Positions 11,102-23,996 of a stretch of DNA of 64,000 nucleotides are shown in pieces. Under the pieces are notes generated by a model. It was not told the origin of the DNA and did no database searches. It saw only the letters and a program-made list of their open reading frames with translations. The first letter of the stretch is position 1. Every line of letters starts with the position of its first letter. The translations under genes and the position numbers were made by a program. This stretch comes from Fasciola hepatica (Eukaryota > Platyhelminthes > Trematoda > Plagiorchiida > Fasciolidae), in assembly GCA_948099385.1 (NCBI GenBank), contig CANUEZ040000068.1, positions 1,837,001 through 1,901,000 of the forward strand, given 5' to 3'.

Positions 11102-12843
11102 GACCCCTGCCGGTCTGGATGTTGTGGCAACTCCTACAGCGATGGATTGGGAGTCGTCGGAAACTATGGATCGTCAACCGGTGTCATACACCCCAGTGGA
11201 GACATCCGAAGCAAAAAAGTGTCGTCATCTCAGGCGTTGCGTCTGAGAAACAGACAGGAGTGAATAACAAGAGACACCTAGTCGACGGAGCAAACGCGGT
11301 GGTGTTATATACTAACGCGTATAGTATTGGAAACAAATGGGCGGAACTCGCCAAAACCGCTGACGAGCAGAAAGCGTCAATAGATGCCGTCAAGGAAATG
11401 TGGCTTTCTGAAGAAGACCATGTGCCAGGCCTAATAAGCAACGGTTTTGCAGTTCATAGGCAGGATCGAGAACAGAATCGCCTTGGTGGTGGAGTAGCCA
11501 TTCTCGTTAGGTCAGGTACAAACCACCTTGAGTCTCAGACCAAGATCTGCACTCGCAATGTCCAGTTATGCGCCGTTACGATCATCCTTCCAGGCAGAAG
11601 GGTTAACGTTGTCTGTGTCTGCAGGGCACCAAGCACTAACCCCGAAGAGGACGTTTGTTTGCTGCGGACTTTGACTGAACTAGTTAAGGACGCACAAAAG
11701 ACCCTCGTAGTGGGTGACTTCAATCTCCCGCACATCGACTGGGTGGCCGAGGTCTGCGTGCCGGGATCGGAGGAGCAAACCTACTTAGAATGGCTGCATG
11801 CCAATGAGCTGCACCAGAATATTAGGGAAAATACCAGATATAGGACTGGATGCGTTCCATCCTTGCTAGATCTAGCTATAACGAACTCCCCCAACGATGC
11901 GCCTGGACTGCATTATTGTGCACCGCTGGGCAAGAGTGACCACATGTGTGTCAAAATAGTCCTATGCATGCGGCAACCGGAGGTACCCTCAAGGCTGGTT
12001 AGGAATCTCGGTCGTATGGACATAGATAGACTTCGTAATAGGGCGACTGGTTGGACCTGGGACATGACAGAGTAGGCTACTCTCGAGGAGCGCTGGCAGA
12101 CCATAAAGGGATTTCTGACTGTCCTACGGGAAGAGTTCGCACCCTTAAAACGAAGGAGTGGGGAGGGCAAACCCATGTGGTGGAAGGCTGCAATAGCCAA
12201 GGCCATCAGACGTAGAAACTACTGCTGGAACCAGTACAAAGCTTCCGGCAGTCAGCTAGCCTGGAACCGCCATACAAAGCTGAGAAACGAGACTGTAAAT
12301 CTTTTGAGAACTTCCAAGCGGGAATTTGAGTTCAAATTGGCCCAGTCTGTAAGACAAAATCCGAAAAAATTCCGCAGCTATGTACAGTCTAAAGGTTCAG
12401 CAAGAAGTGCCGTGGGTCCGCTATCCACTAGAGACTGTGGCATTGTCACCGATGACCAGGGCAAAGTAGACGCCCTGGGGGAATACTTTGGTAGTGTACA
12501 TAGAATGGATGGTGGGGTACGAGTATATCTGACTCTGGTGCATCCTTCTCCTCAGTTAAACGAGCTAGACCTCTCAGAGGAAAGCGTGCGTATGTACCTA
12601 CAGGAGTTAAACAGCCACAAGTCAGCGAGCCCAGATGGCATTCATCTAGCTATCATCAATCCGTTGGCGGATATCATAGCTCCATCGGTATGTAGGCTGT
12701 ACAGATCCACGTTGGACCAGGGTAAGCTGCCTCAGGACTGGAAAGTCGCGGCAGTTGTGGCAGCACATACGAGTGGGCCTAAGTCGGATGTGCAGAACTA
12801 CAGGCCGGTAAGCCTAACTAGCATCCTATGTAAGGTCCTGCAG
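11102..12843 (+). mobile_element. LINE-A segment 2: endonuclease and N-terminal RT
   Basis: Plus-strand continuation of LINE-A. The frame from about 11,119 encodes an apurinic-type endonuclease (LYTNAYSIGNKWAEL; LGGGVAILVRSG; LVVGDFNLPHIDW; GKSDHMCVKI). A single in-frame TAG at 12,073-12,075 follows, and the same frame then carries the start of the RT (KKFRSYVQSKG; SPDGIHLAII; VQNYRPVSLTSILCKVLQ). It stops at the (AAT)n tail of LINE-B2 and resumes in segment 3 near 26,990. CR1-type ORF2 protein would nick and reverse transcribe. The nonsense codon and the insertions make it inactive. Confidence 0.82.
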
Positions 12844-15029
12844 AATAATAATAATAATAATAATTGTATATTTCGGATGCGCCCGAAGCATGCTAGAATG
12901 CATGATCAGATGATTATAGTGATGCCGGAATGACAATTCACAAAAGGGTACAACAAGTGCATGCAGAGTATCAGAGAGAGTGTTATAGTGAACTAAAACT
13001 GTAGTAATGCCCGGCAAATTTGAAGGTCAAGGTCGAATGATGTCAGTTGGTCTGGAGTACATGCATAAGTGGTATATGAAATAATTACCACTAGTGGAAA
13101 TTCGAACATATTGAAAGGAAATGTTTTTGGTGCGCTACAGAATATGAGAGGCATATGGATAGAAATCTCGTCGAAGCGTTCGGTGAATTATTCACTTTAC
13201 TACAGGCATGTCAAGAAGTATTACCATGGGAATATTTCAGTCTGCAAAGATGGTAGTATATAAAGTGGTGGCTGTATACTGGAGGAATCATATATGTTGC
13301 AAACAATTGCGTATCTCTTGGGAGGGATACTACCAGAGTGATGGTGGCAGGGAACGGCCGGAGTAAAACAGGTGAGCGTGCGGCAAGTTGTTAACTTTAT
13401 GTAGGGTTGGTATGAAATGTCAGAGCAGAAGTGGAAGACTAATCAATATTGACCGTGTGGTTACATCCATTATACAGGTGTTCAGTTCTGCGAGAGGAAA
13501 GGTAAAGTAATCCACAGATAAGTGCACGTCAATAGATGAATGCTGTGTGGTATGTACCATGCAAAAATGACAGATCAATAAAACTGCCCAGGTATATCGC
13601 GGGAAGCGGCCGTGGATCAACGAATATAGAAATAAAATGTATCGGCCGGTGCAGATAGTGGTGTGATTTAGAGGCTGCATACGGGGTCAGTTTCGGTAAT
13701 ATAACACGAATGCAACATCTGGAAAATCAAAGGTCTCGATAACGGTGATGGTATAGTAAGTAGACGGTGAGTGTCACATTTCTAATGACCAATTTGACAG
13801 GTGTAACAAATGATGGGAACGGAGCGGCGATGCTGCATGGGAAGTGTATCGAAGACGTTCAATCGTGGAGGGAACGCAGTGATCTACAGAGCCCGAACAC
13901 TCGATGCAACAGCATTGCGGATGCGATCGGATGGACCGATGAAGAGTGCAGGTAGTTACTAATTGCTTCGCTGCCCACTGGAGGACTACTGGAAGATATG
14001 TCAGCGCCGGACGTTTTTTTTTGATGACCGATGAAGCAATGAACAGTGACAACAAAGGTGCCAGTGTTTGAACAGTATTAGCGGGTTCTAACACGGAACG
14101 GGCATAATGACATATGGGATTAAAATGAGTTGTATGAATGCAGTGAGATCGAGTAGTCCAGGTTCAAGAAGTCCGATGGCGGGAATCTTGGGGAAAGCGA
14201 TCGTGAGACGGGCGAAAATGAAGTTGTGTGTAAATCTCGTTTGTCCTGTCCAGCAAGAGAGGGTCCAAGTTATTCCTGGGAAGTGGACGGCGACAATCGT
14301 CCTTAGGGTGCAGGTTCTGAAAACAAAACGGAGAGGGCTGCAGTCTGGCAATTCTACCAGCTGTGGGTTAGGGGAGAAAGACAGAACACCAATATCATGC
14401 CAGTAACAGAAATGGGTGGTCGCGACGTTGAGGTCTTGTTTTTTGGATTAAACAACATACGGAAAGCGGAGAAGACCGGTACTAGCGACTAATTCTTGTG
14501 AGGCTTAGTGAGAGTTACCAAAAAAGCAAGGAAGCGAGAATAGGCGACACTGGAGGCAAATACTTATGTGTAGTTCGGCGAATGGTTTATGGAAGACCAC
14601 ATCGATTGTGGCGATTCGTTCATCAGAACGAGGCCTGGAATCTTGTGTTGAAATAGGGTCTCAATGAGTAAGTAGTTGAAGCGTGGATGAGACTGGTACC
14701 TTGAGGACCATATTATATATGCTGCTATGTATTTTCTAGCATTATAAATGCTCTTATACCTGGCGGCAGCTGATAAAAAAAAGAAGAACCTAACCGACTA
14801 TGGTAAAATCTGACAGCATGAAAAAAGAATCACCGGAGTAACGGTGGCCAGTAGGGGGTCGTGGTCAGAAGCGTTGAAAATAGGAAGTGGCTAGACAAAC
14901 ACGTGGAGTGTGCTGTTGACAGCCATGGAATATAGGTTGGACTGCTTTTACTTGCTAACTATAATACAGAATGCTCCTTACCATCCGTTGGTAATAACTG
15001 TCTACTGAACAAAGTTGTTAAGCTTTTGG
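12844..15029 (-). other. LINE-B2 3' UTR
   Basis: About 2.2 kb with no coding similarity on either strand, from the (ATT)n tail to the ORF2 stop. The tail-proximal 50 bases match those of LINE-B1. The scattered short ORFs here have unremarkable composition and are not supported. Confidence 0.5.
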
Positions 15030-17280
15030 TTAGTATCCCAGGCCCAGTTCGTAGGCTCGGGTAATAGACATGTAGGGATCATGCATACGGATCAGTTTTT
15101 GGACAGTTAGATGTTTATTTATTTCTTTTTTGAATAATAAAGAGGCCGAAGACATTGACCTAAGTTGAGGTGGGAGTTTGTTCCAGAGGGAAGAATATTT
15201 AACAATAAAGAAGTTTGACCGCATCGCAGTCCTGGATACTGGAATCAAGACCATAGAGTCCCTATGTCGTAAAGAATAGTTGGAGGGAGTTTTGACCTGG
15301 GGGGCTGAATTGCAAAGAAAGACAGGTTCATTCGTAGACGGCGCAGCCATAGGGGCTCTAGGTGCAATATTTCACACCTTTCCATATAATTTAAAGGCGA
15401 GGAATATCCTAGTAGTTGTTTGGTAAATCTACGTTGTACATTCTCAATTGCAAATCTGTCAATCTGCCGCATGTTAGAAAAGACGACAGTGCAATATTCC
15501 AGAAGTGGTCTGACATGGGTTTTTAAAATGCTTAGCTTGCTCTCTGTAAGACTGAAGGTTCTATTAATCAGACCAATTAGCCGTCTAGCTTTAGCAACCT
15601 GCACGGCCGAATGTTCGGAGAAATTAAATGTACAAGAATATTGTAATCCCAAGTCCCTTACTTCCGGACTGTTGGGGATGAACTGATCATTAATTTTAAA
15701 CATTCCCGCGGGAACCTGACACTTATACATAAGGATACAACTTTTGACAGCGGAGAATTTCATCAACCATTGGTTGCTCCATGAGTCTAGCGATAGTAAA
15801 TCGCTCGTTATGCTAGCAATGGTAGAAGCTAAGGCGTCAGGTTCAAAGGAGTACATAATTTTTATGTCATCTGCAAAAAGGAACGCAGCCCCGTGTGTGA
15901 TGACGTTGAAAATGTCATTAACATATATAAGAAAAAGTAAGGGACCTAGTACACTACCCTGAATAACTCCACTAGTAACTGGTCGAGGTGATGATAAACT
16001 GCCATCAACGTCCACCACCTGCTTTCGGGATGTTAGATATGATGAAAACCAACTCAGGATCGGGTCAACAATTCCGTAGGTTTTCATCTTCGCCATGAGC
16101 CTATTGTGGGATACTCGATCGAAAGCTTTAGTCATGTCAAGGAGGATTACAATCACTGATTTACCACTGTTAGTGGCCGTAGTTATTAGGTTAAGGAAGT
16201 CACACATACAGGTGGCACAGGATCTTTTTTGAAGAAAACCGTGCTGTCCAGTGTTAATGAGGTTATTGTTTAGTAAATGAGTTGTCAGCTTATTTTTTAT
16301 CAGTCTTTCCATAATTCGGGAAACTATAGGGGTGTGGTTCACTGGTCGATAGTTGGTTAGGTCCTGGCGTGAACCTTTCTTAAGAATTGGGATAATAACT
16401 GATGTTTTCCAATGGGAGGGGAAAACGCTACTGCTCATAGATAAATTAGAAACCTTTGATAGCAAGAATGGGATATCAGTGCCACCTAGACTAAAAGTAG
16501 CCGGTGGTACGGCATCTGGCCCGGGGTGGTATGACCTCCTAATTTTAGTTAGCTGTACTGTTAAGTCGTTCGGGTGAAATGTAACCGCTGAGAACTGTGC
16601 AGATGTCAGCGGCTCAACGTGATATAGGCATGGGGAGTCATCGGTCGTTAGAGACGAAGCAAAATAGGCACTGAATGCCTCGGAGATCTCTTGGAAGTTC
16701 GTTATATAATTGTTGTTATATATAACGGATGAGATAGGAGAACTGCACTGGCTGTTTCTCAGCTTCATCAGCTTAGATAAAGCTTCGGACCTCTCGGGGT
16801 GACTCAGCGCCCTTAATTCCTGTTTTTTACTGCGGGACATTTCAATCAATTTCATAGAATTAGATAAACGGTTCATTTGCAAGAACAACGAAAAGTCTCT
16901 CGACCTAAGGAATTTGCGTTGTAGCATAGAAAGCTTCTGCTTTAATCGACAAAAACTGTTTGGTTTATCTCGTCCAGGTAGACCTTGGGTTGGGGTGATT
17001 ACGTCAAGACATGCATTTAGTGTGGAGTAAAGATGATCCACCACGGTATGCAAGTCATCAGATAAAAAGAAAGTATCCCCGTTCTGCGAGCGAATGAGTG
17101 AGGGTAATTGATTCCAGCTAGCTTGGTGGAACGGTCTTTTAACGGTTGGTTTGTGAACGGTTCGTGCTGGCACTGAAAACTCACATTTTACCGGCAAGTG
17201 GTCACAACCTGGGATGCCGTTCACGATAGATGTGTGCACGCGAGATAATCCTACCGTAAAAATGAGATCAAGGATGTTAC
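15030..17280 (-). pseudogene. LINE-B2 ORF2, RT portion
   Basis: The 3' two-thirds of ORF2, downstream of the BEL-L insertion. It begins at the end of the endonuclease (ILDLIFTV; GCDHLPVKCEF). The reverse transcriptase follows, with DLTNYRPVNHTPIVSRIMERL, the motif ILLDMTKAFDRVSH, SGVIQGSVLGPLLFLIYVND and the catalytic FLFADDIKI. Next come LMKFSAVKSC and the C-terminal LLEYCTVVFSN. Near 15,320-15,350 the frame shifts and some residues present in LINE-B1 are missing. The last 100 codons (SLWNKLPPQLRS to GLGY) lie in another frame ending at 15,030. It is otherwise clean, with no stop inside the palm domain. Confidence 0.85.
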
Positions 17281-17659
17281 TGTTACGAACGTTTGAGCAA
17301 TGCGTAGCCAAATTCGCAACGGATCCCGAAATCAGAAGGCGATTATCCGTGATAATTCTACGATACTAGATTATTAAAATAAACAATGACATAAACAATA
17401 TACAAACCTCAATAATACGATCACAAAGACTCAACAACGAGAAACCGAATAGCAGCGTGTGAGCAGACAGCACGTGCGTCACGCAGGTCCTGAACAAGGA
17501 TGTGCCAAAATAGCGCTCTGGGCGCGAACAAACAACAACTGGTCCAGAAAAACAACCAGTTCGTAAAGACAAGTCAACAGTGTATGGAAATGAGTGATGT
17601 TGGGAAAAAACACTGAATCGCGAGGGAAAAAGGGGGATTTTCCACGACCGGCTGTTACA
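17281..17659 (-). repeat. BEL-L 3' LTR (379 bp)
   Basis: Starts TGTTACG and ends CTGTTACA on the plus strand. It is followed on the right by CCGCCCACCAAAATCCTCC, which on the coding strand is a purine-rich tract directly abutting the LTR, the expected second-strand primer. Confidence 0.95.
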
Positions 17660-18758
17660 CCGCCCACCAAAATCCTCCTGGATCCTTAGCAAAGTCAAAG
17701 GTTCGGTATAAAGGTACTGATTCTTCCTACCTGCCTAGGCCCTGCTGTCAGTGCGCGCGTCTAATGCTCGTCGTCGACGTTCTACTACTGGTCGCACCTA
17801 ACTCATTGGCTACATAGACGTGAGGCTAGTCTACATCTTCCACAAGACCAAATGACCGATGGCGGGCGTGAATGGTCACATAGACGTTGTCCTCGTAAGG
17901 GGCCGTCCGGTCCTGGATGTACGTGCTTGAGTGTGTGTGTGTGTGCGTGTGTGTTGTTACGAACGTTTGAGCAATGCGTAGCCAAATTCGCAACGGATCC
18001 CGAAATCAGAAGGCGATTATCCGTGATAATTCTACGATACTAGATTATTAAAATAAACAATGACATAAACAATATACAAACCTCAATAATACGATCACAA
18101 AGACTCAACAACGAGAAACCGAATAGCAGCGTGTGAGCAGACAGCACGTGCGGCACGCAGGTCCTGAGCAAGGATGTGCCAAAATAGCGCTCTGGGCGCG
18201 AACAAACAACAATTGGTCCAGAAAAACAACCAGTTCGTAAAGACAAGTCAATAGTGTATGGAAATGAGTGATGTTGGGAAAAAACACTGAATCGCGAGGG
18301 AAAAAGGGGGATTTTCCACGACCGGCTGTTACATGTGTGTGTGTGCGTGTGTGTGTGTGCCGGGGTTACAATGAAATCACAGGTATGACTGCACATCAAA
18401 GGAGGACTTTCTGCAATGTCAACAAAAGACCGCGTGGCAAGAAAACGAGTAAATGTAGCATGTATGTGTGACCTGAGCTCCGCTACTTCCACATATGCAA
18501 GGGGCATTCGGTAGCGTCAACAAAAGGCAAACAAAGAACACTGTCACATGTATGATGGGTTCACGGGATGTAGAGTGCGTCGTGCATGCGTGTATGTATC
18601 GGGACGTATAATGGAATCGCACTCATCACCACATATCGGAAAGAACCTTCTGGAATGTCAACGAAGGGACCGCGAGCACTGTGACGTGTTTGACGGAGAT
18701 TGTGTGGTATATATGGTGTTTCTTTATCCACCTCGATTACTGGCGTGAAGAAGGTTTA
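17660..18758 (-). other. BEL-L 3' internal region
   Basis: Non-coding DNA between the integrase stop and the 3' LTR. It holds a (GT)n tract split by a solo LTR at 17,955-18,333. It also holds about three degenerate repeat units of roughly 110-120 bp between 18,365 and 18,700. Each unit carries a variant of AATGTCAACAAAAGACCGCG. Confidence 0.6.
17955..18333 (-). mobile_element. Solo LTR of the BEL-L family
   Basis: A third 379-bp LTR, differing from the two BEL-L LTRs at about four positions. It has no internal sequence of its own. TGTGT flanks it on both sides (17,950-17,954 and 18,334-18,338). Because the target is a GT microsatellite, that TSD is only suggestive. Such solo LTRs arise by recombination between the two LTRs of a full insertion. 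Confidence 0.9.
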
Positions 18759-21700
18759 CTAGGCCTCAGGGTTATCAGCTCCTCCGTCTTCGCTCTCGAG
18801 TAGGTTAATACTGCGTATGTCACGAATGAGCACTCCGTTAGCTGTCTTCACCTTCACCGTTCTTATCATTCCGTCAGTGCTTTTGATGGTTTCCGTAACT
18901 ACTCCCAAAGACCAAGCGCTGAAATGTGCGCGTTCGTCGGCGATCATAACCACGTCCCCAACTTTGAATGGTCTTGTTTTGGCCAGCCACTTCTGTCGAG
19001 TCTGCAAAGCCGGTAGGTACTCCCGTAGCCATCGCCTCCAGAAGACCTTGGCCAGATAGTTCGCTTGCTTCCACCCGTGGAGGTAGCTCCCACGAAGGTT
19101 TACCGGCCCTTGGAAACCCTCGTTCGACCTTAACGTCAATAAGTCGTTCGGGGTGAGCGCCAGGTGGGTGGGGTCGCCGTTCAATACTGGAACCAAGGGG
19201 CGGTTGTTCAGGATTCGCTCCACCTCAGTCATGACGGTGTTCAGCGTCTCGTCGTCGGGCGGCTGCTGCTCCATGATTGACAGCAATATCCGTCTGGCGG
19301 ACCGGATCATGCGTTCCCATATTCCGCCTCGGTGACTGGCCTGTGGGGGGTTGAAATGCCATCGTATGCCGTAGGCCACGGTTCGATTCTGCAGTTCGTC
19401 CCTGTTTATGTTCTTGTGCCAACGCTGCAATTCCCGTTGAGCGCCCACAAAGTTCGATCCATTATCTGAGTATATATCGGCCGGTACGCCTCTTCGGTTG
19501 ATAAATCTTTGCAAGGCCCGTAGAAACGAATCGGTCGTCATCGAATGTGCGACTTCTAGGTGTACCGCACGTGATTTCATGCACGTCATGATACATCCGT
19601 ATCGCTTTTCTAATCTTTTCCCGCACTTGATCCACAAGGGCCCGAAATAATCCAACCCGGTGTCACTGAACGGCCACCAGCCCGTAGTCACCCTGCATTC
19701 TGGTAGTGGGGCCATGAGTTGTTTGCCTGCTGTGGCATTGCGTCTCCTGCATTGCACACACCGTCGGATTACGCGTTTTACAGTCTCTCGTCCTCTCAAC
19801 AACCAAAGACGCTTTCGGATGACGCACGTCGCGTGACTTTCCCCGGCATGTCCCTCCATGGCGTGGACGTGTTGAATCATTAGCTCTACTACAGGTTGTC
19901 TCGCAGGCAGCAGTATAGGATACTTTGTGTCGAAGTTCAGGTGGGCGTTGGTCAGCCTACCATCCACCCGCAGCAGTCCGTTGATGAGTTTGGGGTTTAA
20001 ACGCTTCAGCTCGCCTCTTGGAGATAGCATGTCTTCATTGGTCGGCCCCACTTCTTCCGCCCTCTTGAGTTCTTGGGCGAAAGCCTCGCGTTGTATCATT
20101 CTGAAAATATCATACTCTGCCGCTTGTAGCTCATCGGGACCTATCGGGCCGACCGGTATCCGACCTGAGGGCCGTAGCCCTTTCATGACTAGTAAATTTA
20201 TCTTGAACCTGGTTAACCAAACTAGCGAACGAAGCGTCTTCATCCAGGAAAAAAACCTGACCAGTCGCGATAGAATGGACGACGCTTCGACGACGTTGGT
20301 TGCTATCACTACGCCTTTGATCTCCAGTTCCAATTCCGTAGGGGTTTTTAATTCGAACACGGGCCAGTCCTGTTTGGGCAATTGCAGGAAGTTTGGCCCT
20401 CTCGTCTACGTGTCCAGTTGCCTGAAGTTGTTCGCACCTCGGGAGCACAGGTCGGCCGGATTATCGCCAGACCTGACATGACTCCACTGGTGCGTGGCTG
20501 ATTCATCGTGGATAATCGTGAGCCGGTTAGCAACGAAAGTACTAAATCGGCTCCGTACGTTGTTAATGTAGTAAAGTACTATCGTTGAATCCGTCCAGAA
20601 GCTCATCGACCAAATGTAGAGATCGAAACATCTCTTCACAGCTTGCACCACCCTGACTGCCAACACGGCTGCGCTGAGTTCAAGGCCTGGGATTGAGACC
20701 GACTTCAGTGGGGCAACGCGGGCTTTGGCGAACAGGATCCTCGTGGTATATTGTCCATCTCCTGCGCACCATCGTCCGTACACCACAACTCCATAACCGA
20801 CTTCGGATGCATCGGAAAAGGCATGTAGTTCTCCAGTCCGTGTCATATGGCCAGGGGTCAAACATCGTGGGATTCTTATGTCCCCTAATTTCTTCAAGGT
20901 GTTCAGAAATTCTTCCCAGTCCAGCCGGTCCCCTTGGTCCAGTGCCTGGTCCCAATCAACTTTCTTACGGCACAGCCGCTGCAGCAAGATCTTTCCGGGT
21001 AGCAGCCACGGTGAGACGAAACCGAGCGGGTCGAACAAACTTGAGACGGCAGATAGTATGCCACGACGGGTTATTGGCAGCTCGGGAACGTTCAGTTCGA
21101 AAACAAAATCGTCCGTTTCCGCGTCCCATTGTATCCCTAAAGTGCGCTCGATAGGAAGTGGAGAGCCGTCCAAATCTCTTACTCTCTCGGCCTTTTCGTG
21201 ATACGGGATGACCTTCAGCACTTCTGAAGCGTTCGACATCCATTTAATTAGATGGAAGCCGCCCTCTTCCAGCAATCTCGTCAGACCCCTGAACTGCTCT
21301 AGAGCTGATTCCACATCATCGAATGACCCAAGGTAGTCGTCGACGTAGAAGTTCCTGCTGACGCTTTCTACCACCGTCCGATGTACTAGATCGCCATGTT
21401 TGTTCGCTGATTCTCGGAGGGCGTAGTTGGCACAAAATGGTGACGATATGGCTCCGAAGGGGTGGACGGTCATTCTGTAATTCACCACTGCGTTGTCCCG
21501 GTCGCTCCCTTCCCACCACAGGAAACGCAAAGCATCTCGTTCTCCTATCGGAATCTTCACCTGATGGAACATTTCCCTAATGTCAGCAGACAAAGCCACT
21601 TTACCCACTCTGAAACGGCACAGAACATCGATCAGTGGTGTGGTCCAGTCAGGCCCCTGTAGTAGGCGATCGTTTAACGACTTGCCCTGGAACTTGGCTG

Positions 21701-23954
21701 CACAGTCGAAAACCACCCGCAGTTTATTGGGTTTCTTGGGGTTGATAACCGGATGGTGAGGCAGATACCAGATACCCCTTTTGCTGTCGGTGTTAACAGG
21801 CACCCTTTCAACGTAACCGAGGTCCTCGTTTCGCTTCATCAAATCCGCGTATCGTTCCCACAGATTCTGGTCTCGAATGAAGCGTTCTTTTAGTCGTAGT
21901 AATCGTTGGAGAACATAATTTCTGTTGTCAGCCCACGGGTCGACCGGTGTGCGCCATGGGAGGGGAACCTCGAACTGTTTTTTGAGGCCTCTAGAGCCTT
22001 GCCGCACCGTTTGTAGAGCGAAGTGATCCTCTTGAGACAACGTCGGTCTTTCGTCCCCAATGTCATGAAACTCCTTTTCATACAGCCGTTGCAGATGATA
22101 CTCTATGCGGTCCGTTTCGGCGGATAAATAATTCACGGAACCGCGTACCCCTACTGGACCGTATAACATCCATCCCAGAGCCGTGCGTACGGCATAAGGT
22201 GCCTGGCGGTCGCCCACTCTTTGGTCAAGCACCCAATGCGCCTCTGGCACGTCGCATCCGATGAGGAGATCCACCTCATCATCTTCCCAGTCTACGACGG
22301 TTACATCCTGCAGGTGGGGCCACCGAGTCAAGATTGCGTTCACCGACCTTGGTGCTCGCATGGGGAGATCCGCTAACGTGAATGCCTCCGTTGGTTCAAT
22401 TTCCTCGTTAGTGTCTAGAGAGATGAGTTGCAGCCTTAATCTACCGGCAGTCATTACCTGTGTTCCGCCCACCGTGCTCACTGCTAACGACGTCGCACCT
22501 TTAGCCAGTTGGTGTTTGTCGGCAAACCGCTCTTTCACTAAGGTGGTGTCGGATCCACTATCAACGAAAGCCAACGCCTTGACTAACCCCGTCGGAGTCA
22601 CTACTCCCACGGCCACTACGCCTAAACGTACCGGTTTACTGGCAGATTGTGAAGTTGAACAAATCACGCTGGGCTTGGCACTCGCCTCGGATATGGTTAC
22701 TCTCGCCTGATGCAGCAGCCGATGGTGTCTGCCCGTGCAGCCCTCGTAACCACATCGATTCCTTGTTCTACAGGCTACTGCCCGGTGCGTGGTGTTGAGA
22801 CAGATGAAACATGCTCCTGCCATCCTCGCCATTCCCCACCGTTCGTCTATTGTGGCGTTGCCGAACTTGGGGCATTCTGGTAGGCCATGGCTAGTACCAC
22901 AGGATCTGCAATTTGGTTTCGCCGTAGCATCTCGTGAAATGACGTGTGTGTTGGTCCAAGGCTGGTACTTTGGATATTCCCGTACAGGGGTTTGGGCTTG
23001 GCTAGTACCGGGCTTGTTTGCTCGGTTGCTGTCCCGGATGAGTCGGCCAAATCTGCTGTCAGCTATCTTCGTTTGCCTGTCTAAGTATTCAGTCAGGTCT
23101 CCAAAGTTAGCTTCTCTGTCGCCTCGGCTTATCCGTTCAGCTTCTTCCGCCCACCGACCCTGTAGTTCGGGAGAGAGGTGACGGACTATGCCTTCCAAAG
23201 TGTGCATGGCGTCTAGGTCAGCCCTGTAACCTAAATGGTCGAGGGCTATTGAGCAGTTCTGCATCTTGATCACCAGGTCGGCCATGGTGTAGACGTCGCC
23301 CTTGGTTCTCTTTGCCTCTGCCATCACGCCCTCTATTAGGTTACGGGCTACTTTGAAAGGTTGGCCAAACAAGTCCCTCAGAATCTTTCTTGCCCTTGTG
23401 TAGCCTTGTTCTGGATCGAGCATGGTGCATCCGTCGATAGCTTCTCGCGCTCGGCCTCGGCAGTAGTGAGTAAGGTAAAGAAGCCTTTGCCCAGGGTCGT
23501 TTACCTTGTTTTCAACGAACGTCTCGAACTGTTTGACAAACTTGCAGTATTGCTCAGCTCGCCCGTCGGAAACTGTTAACTCCACTCTAGGCAGATCGAT
23601 CGATGGTGGTTTGTATTTGGCGACCGGCGTGGGGTTCCCTACCTTATTGCACTCTAACCTATCGGAAGTGTCGAAGTCACTGGTCCTATACTCTCGCTGT
23701 TTCTGTGTACACTTCTCTGCTTCATGCGCCTGTAGTCTAGCCGAAAGTAACTGTTGCTCTAGTTCTAGTATTCTCAGCTTATATAAATCGATATCCTTAC
23801 GATCAATATTGCTTTCAATAACACGTGAGCTAGCACTGACAGGACTAGGCGATCTAGCATTAACTAAAGAATCATACGTACCCAAAACCTCCCCAGAGAC
23901 TTGCCGTATTACTTCCTGTCCGGATTCGACTGCTTTTGATCCTTTTCTTGGCAT
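18759..23954 (-). pseudogene. gag-pol: BEL-L Gag-Pol polyprotein (one in-frame stop)
   Basis: 1,732 codons from the ATG at 23,952-23,954 (MPRKGSKA); an earlier ATG in the same frame lies in the LTR. In order: Gag (FVKQFETFVENKV; LTHYCRGRAREAI); zinc knuckles (CRSCGTSHGLPEC; CFICLNTTHRAVAC); protease (FVDSGSDTTLV); RT (LRVVFDCAAKFQGKSLND; LSADIREMFHQVKI; catalytic NFYVDDYLGSF); the BEL connection (LSAVSSLFDPLGFVSPWLLP); RNase H (HAFSDASEVGYGVVVYGR); and integrase. The integrase has an HHCC finger (HVHAMEGHAGESH; CVQCRRR), the DDE triad (TGLDYFGPL; YSDNGSNFVGA; GGIWERMIRSARR) and the BEL C-terminal domain (KWLAKTRPFKVGDVVMI). The only lesion seen is a TAG at 20,406-20,408, between RNase H and integrase. 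Confidence 0.93.
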
Positions 23955-23996
23955 TTTGCGTGATTTTTCCTCGTTCCAAATAGATCTATTGAGTAT

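Noticed and set aside
17932..18358. CRISPR-like or satellite array
   Set aside because: The repeat is a simple (GT)n microsatellite split by a solo LTR. No spaced direct repeats are present.
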